Assembly: GCA_964500415.1 (NCBI GenBank)
Contig: CAZCOB010000081.1
Location: forward strand, 1-6,455
DNA length: 6,455 nucleotides
Origin: JAFGPF01 sp964500415
Lineage (GTDB): Bacteria > Chloroflexota > Dehalococcoidia > Dehalococcoidales > RBG-16-60-22
Direction of reading: 5' to 3'
This document shows, piece by piece, positions 5,055-6,455 of this stretch; position 1 is the first letter of the stretch, and each line of letters opens with the position of its first letter. The translations under genes and the position numbers were made by a program. The notes under the pieces were generated by a model. That model saw only the letters and a list, made by a program, of their open reading frames with translations, made no database searches and was not told the origin of the DNA.

Positions 5055-6422
5055 ATGACAGAAAATAAACCAGGTAAAGTCACCATGGAAAAGCTCGTTT
5101 CGCTGTGCCAGCGGCGCGGCTTTATCTTCCCCAGCAGCGATATTTACGGAGGCCTGTCCGCCTGCTGGGACTACGGGCCGGTGGGCGTAGAGCTGAAGCG
5201 TAACGTTAAGGAGTCCTGGTGGCGCGCCAGCGTCCAGGAACGCGACGACATGGTGGGGCTGGACACCAGCATACTCATGAATCCAAGGGTCTGGGAGGCC
5301 AGCGGGCACGTTACCCAGTTCTCCGACCCCCTGGTGGAGTGCAAGGATTGCCACCAGCGGTGGCGTGCCGACGACTTAAAGGAGAACAAGTGCCCCGCCT
5401 GCGGCGGCGAGCTGACCGACCCCCAGCAGTTCAACCTGATGTTCAAGACCTTCATGGGGCCGGTAGAGGAGGCCGCCAACGTTGTCTACCTGCGTCCGGA
5501 AACGGCCCAGGGCATCTTCGTCAACTTCCAGAACGCCCTCAACACCAGTCGTAAAAGGCTACCCTTCGGCGTTGCCCAGATAGGTAAAGCTTTCCGCAAT
5601 GAGATTACCACCGGCAACTTCATCTTCCGCAGCCGGGAGTTCGAGCAGATGGAAATCGAGTACTTCGTTAAGCCGGGCACCGACGATAAGTGGTTCGACT
5701 ACTGGGTAGAAGAACGCCTCAACTGGTACTACGGACTGGGAATTAAGAAAGAGAACCTGCGACTGCGCGAGCACGGGAAAGACGAACTGGCGCATTACTC
5801 GCAGAAGTGCTTTGATATCGAATATAATTTTCCGATGGGCTGGGCGGAACTGGAAGGCGTGGCCAACCGGGGTGATTTCGACCTCAAGCAGCACATGGAA
5901 TACAGCGGCAAGGGCCTCACCTACCTCGACGAGGAATCCAAAGAACACGTCGTCCCCTACGTCATCGAGCCATCCGCCGGTGTCGACCGCTCCGTACTGG
6001 CCCTCCTCTGCGATGCCTACGACGAGGAAATAGTCAACGACGAGTTAAGAGTGCTGTTCCACTTCCACACAGACCTGGCGCCGATAAAGGTTGCCGTCCT
6101 GCCGCTGAGTCGCAAGGAAAACCTGTCGGCACTGGCAAAAGACGTCTATGCCGACCTGCGTCCCTACTTCATGACACAGTACGATGACACCCAGGCTATC
6201 GGCCGCCGCTACCGCCGGCAGGACGAACTGGGCACACCTTATTGTGTCACCATCGATTTTCAGTCGTTAGAGGACAAGATGGCCACCATCCGCGAACGGG
6301 ACACCATGAACCAGATACGTGTCTCCGTCGCCGCGCTGAAAGACACCCTCCAGGCTAAGCTGGCCGGCGAAGACCTCTTCGTCCTGCCGGAGGGCGGGGT
6401 GATATGGAAGGAAGGAGATTAA
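5055..6422 (+). CDS. glyQS: Glycyl-tRNA synthetase, dimeric (alpha2) type
   Basis: A 455-residue cytoplasmic class II synthetase that charges tRNA-Gly with glycine using ATP. The start is fixed by the SD at 5042-5046. The N-terminus has the GlyRS signature LVSLCQRRGFIFPSSDIYGG and an ACWDYGPVG block. A four-cysteine zinc-type insertion follows (Cys96, Cys99, Cys113, Cys116). Next come the RPETAQGIFVNF block, motif 2 (FRNE at 180-183, then the FRSREFEQMEIE block around 191-202) and motif 3 (GVDR at 309-312). Residues about 345-440 are the anticodon-binding domain (APIKVAVLPL and the closing strand-helix DFQSLEDKMATIRERDTM). This is the bacterial/archaeal alpha2 form, not the alpha2beta2 glyQ plus glyS type. 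Length and all motifs are normal. It is probably co-transcribed with the preceding membrane-protein gene. I see no T-box-like leader in the short space upstream. Confidence 0.97.
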   Translation: MTENKPGKVTMEKLVSLCQRRGFIFPSSDIYGGLSACWDYGPVGVELKRNVKESWWRASVQERDDMVGLDTSILMNPRVWEASGHVTQFSDPLVECKDCHQRWRADDLKENKCPACGGELTDPQQFNLMFKTFMGPVEEAANVVYLRPETAQGIFVNFQNALNTSRKRLPFGVAQIGKAFRNEITTGNFIFRSREFEQMEIEYFVKPGTDDKWFDYWVEERLNWYYGLGIKKENLRLREHGKDELAHYSQKCFDIEYNFPMGWAELEGVANRGDFDLKQHMEYSGKGLTYLDEESKEHVVPYVIEPSAGVDRSVLALLCDAYDEEIVNDELRVLFHFHTDLAPIKVAVLPLSRKENLSALAKDVYADLRPYFMTQYDDTQAIGRRYRRQDELGTPYCVTIDFQSLEDKMATIRERDTMNQIRVSVAALKDTLQAKLAGEDLFVLPEGGVIWKEGD

Positions 6423-6439
6423 TTAAAACAGGATGACCG

Positions 6440-6455
6440 ATGGTAGTTCAATATG
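6440..6455 (+). CDS. Possible start of a further gene, cut by window end
   Basis: ATG 6440 is preceded at about 6 nt by AGGA (6430-6433) and opens a frame reading MVVQY to the window edge. A second ATG at 6433 is in another frame and lies too close to the AGG. Five codons are too few to identify a product. The 17-nt gap after glyQS would fit an operon. Confidence 0.3.

Noticed and set aside
5219..5554. Plus-strand Arg/Gly-rich ORF inside glyQS
   Set aside because: A frame-shifted shadow of the synthetase with low-complexity composition and no family likeness.

Overview
The window reads as a bacterial chromosome segment. It has sigma70-type -35/-10 boxes, Shine-Dalgarno (SD) sites, a dimeric (alpha2) glycyl-tRNA synthetase, a membrane-anchored molybdenum enzyme and a DUF763 gene. 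This mix would suit an anaerobic or sediment lineage such as Chloroflexota (Dehalococcoidia). That placement is inferred from gene content and overall impression only and is not firm. All genes recognised are on the + strand.

Left part (1-917): the 3' portion of a DUF763 gene enters from outside the window. An in-frame TGA at 771-773 interrupts it, yet about 47 further codons of family-like sequence follow in the same frame to a second TGA at 915-917. It is therefore either a fresh pseudogene, a sequencing error or a recoded stop.

Middle (918-2110): an AT-richer accessory module. A very AT-rich leader carries a perfect-consensus promoter (TTGACA, 17 bp, TATAAT) embedded in overlapping palindromes and ACCTA elements repeating with a 25-bp period. 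It drives a 154-residue putative regulator (winged-helix-like N-terminus, ribbon-helix-helix C-terminus). Next come a short HicB-type antitoxin with no DNA-binding domain and a HicA-type toxin, overlapping by a TTGA junction. An 8-bp inverted repeat flanks the hicB ribosome site. I propose that the upstream regulator supplies the DNA-binding function the short HicB lacks, forming a three-gene toxin-antitoxin unit. This is inference.

Right part (2111-6455): chromosomal-looking genes with individual promoters. These are a membrane-anchored molybdopterin oxidoreductase of the sulfite oxidase/YedY fold, a lipoprotein with a proline-rich tether and a clan GH-A glycosidase-like domain, a four-helix DUF1648-like membrane protein, and glycyl-tRNA synthetase. 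The last two are separated by only 5 nt and are probably co-transcribed. The window ends just after the start of a possible further gene.

The most unusual content is the operator-rich regulator/HicBA module and the interrupted DUF763 gene. Nothing else clearly points to an undescribed system.
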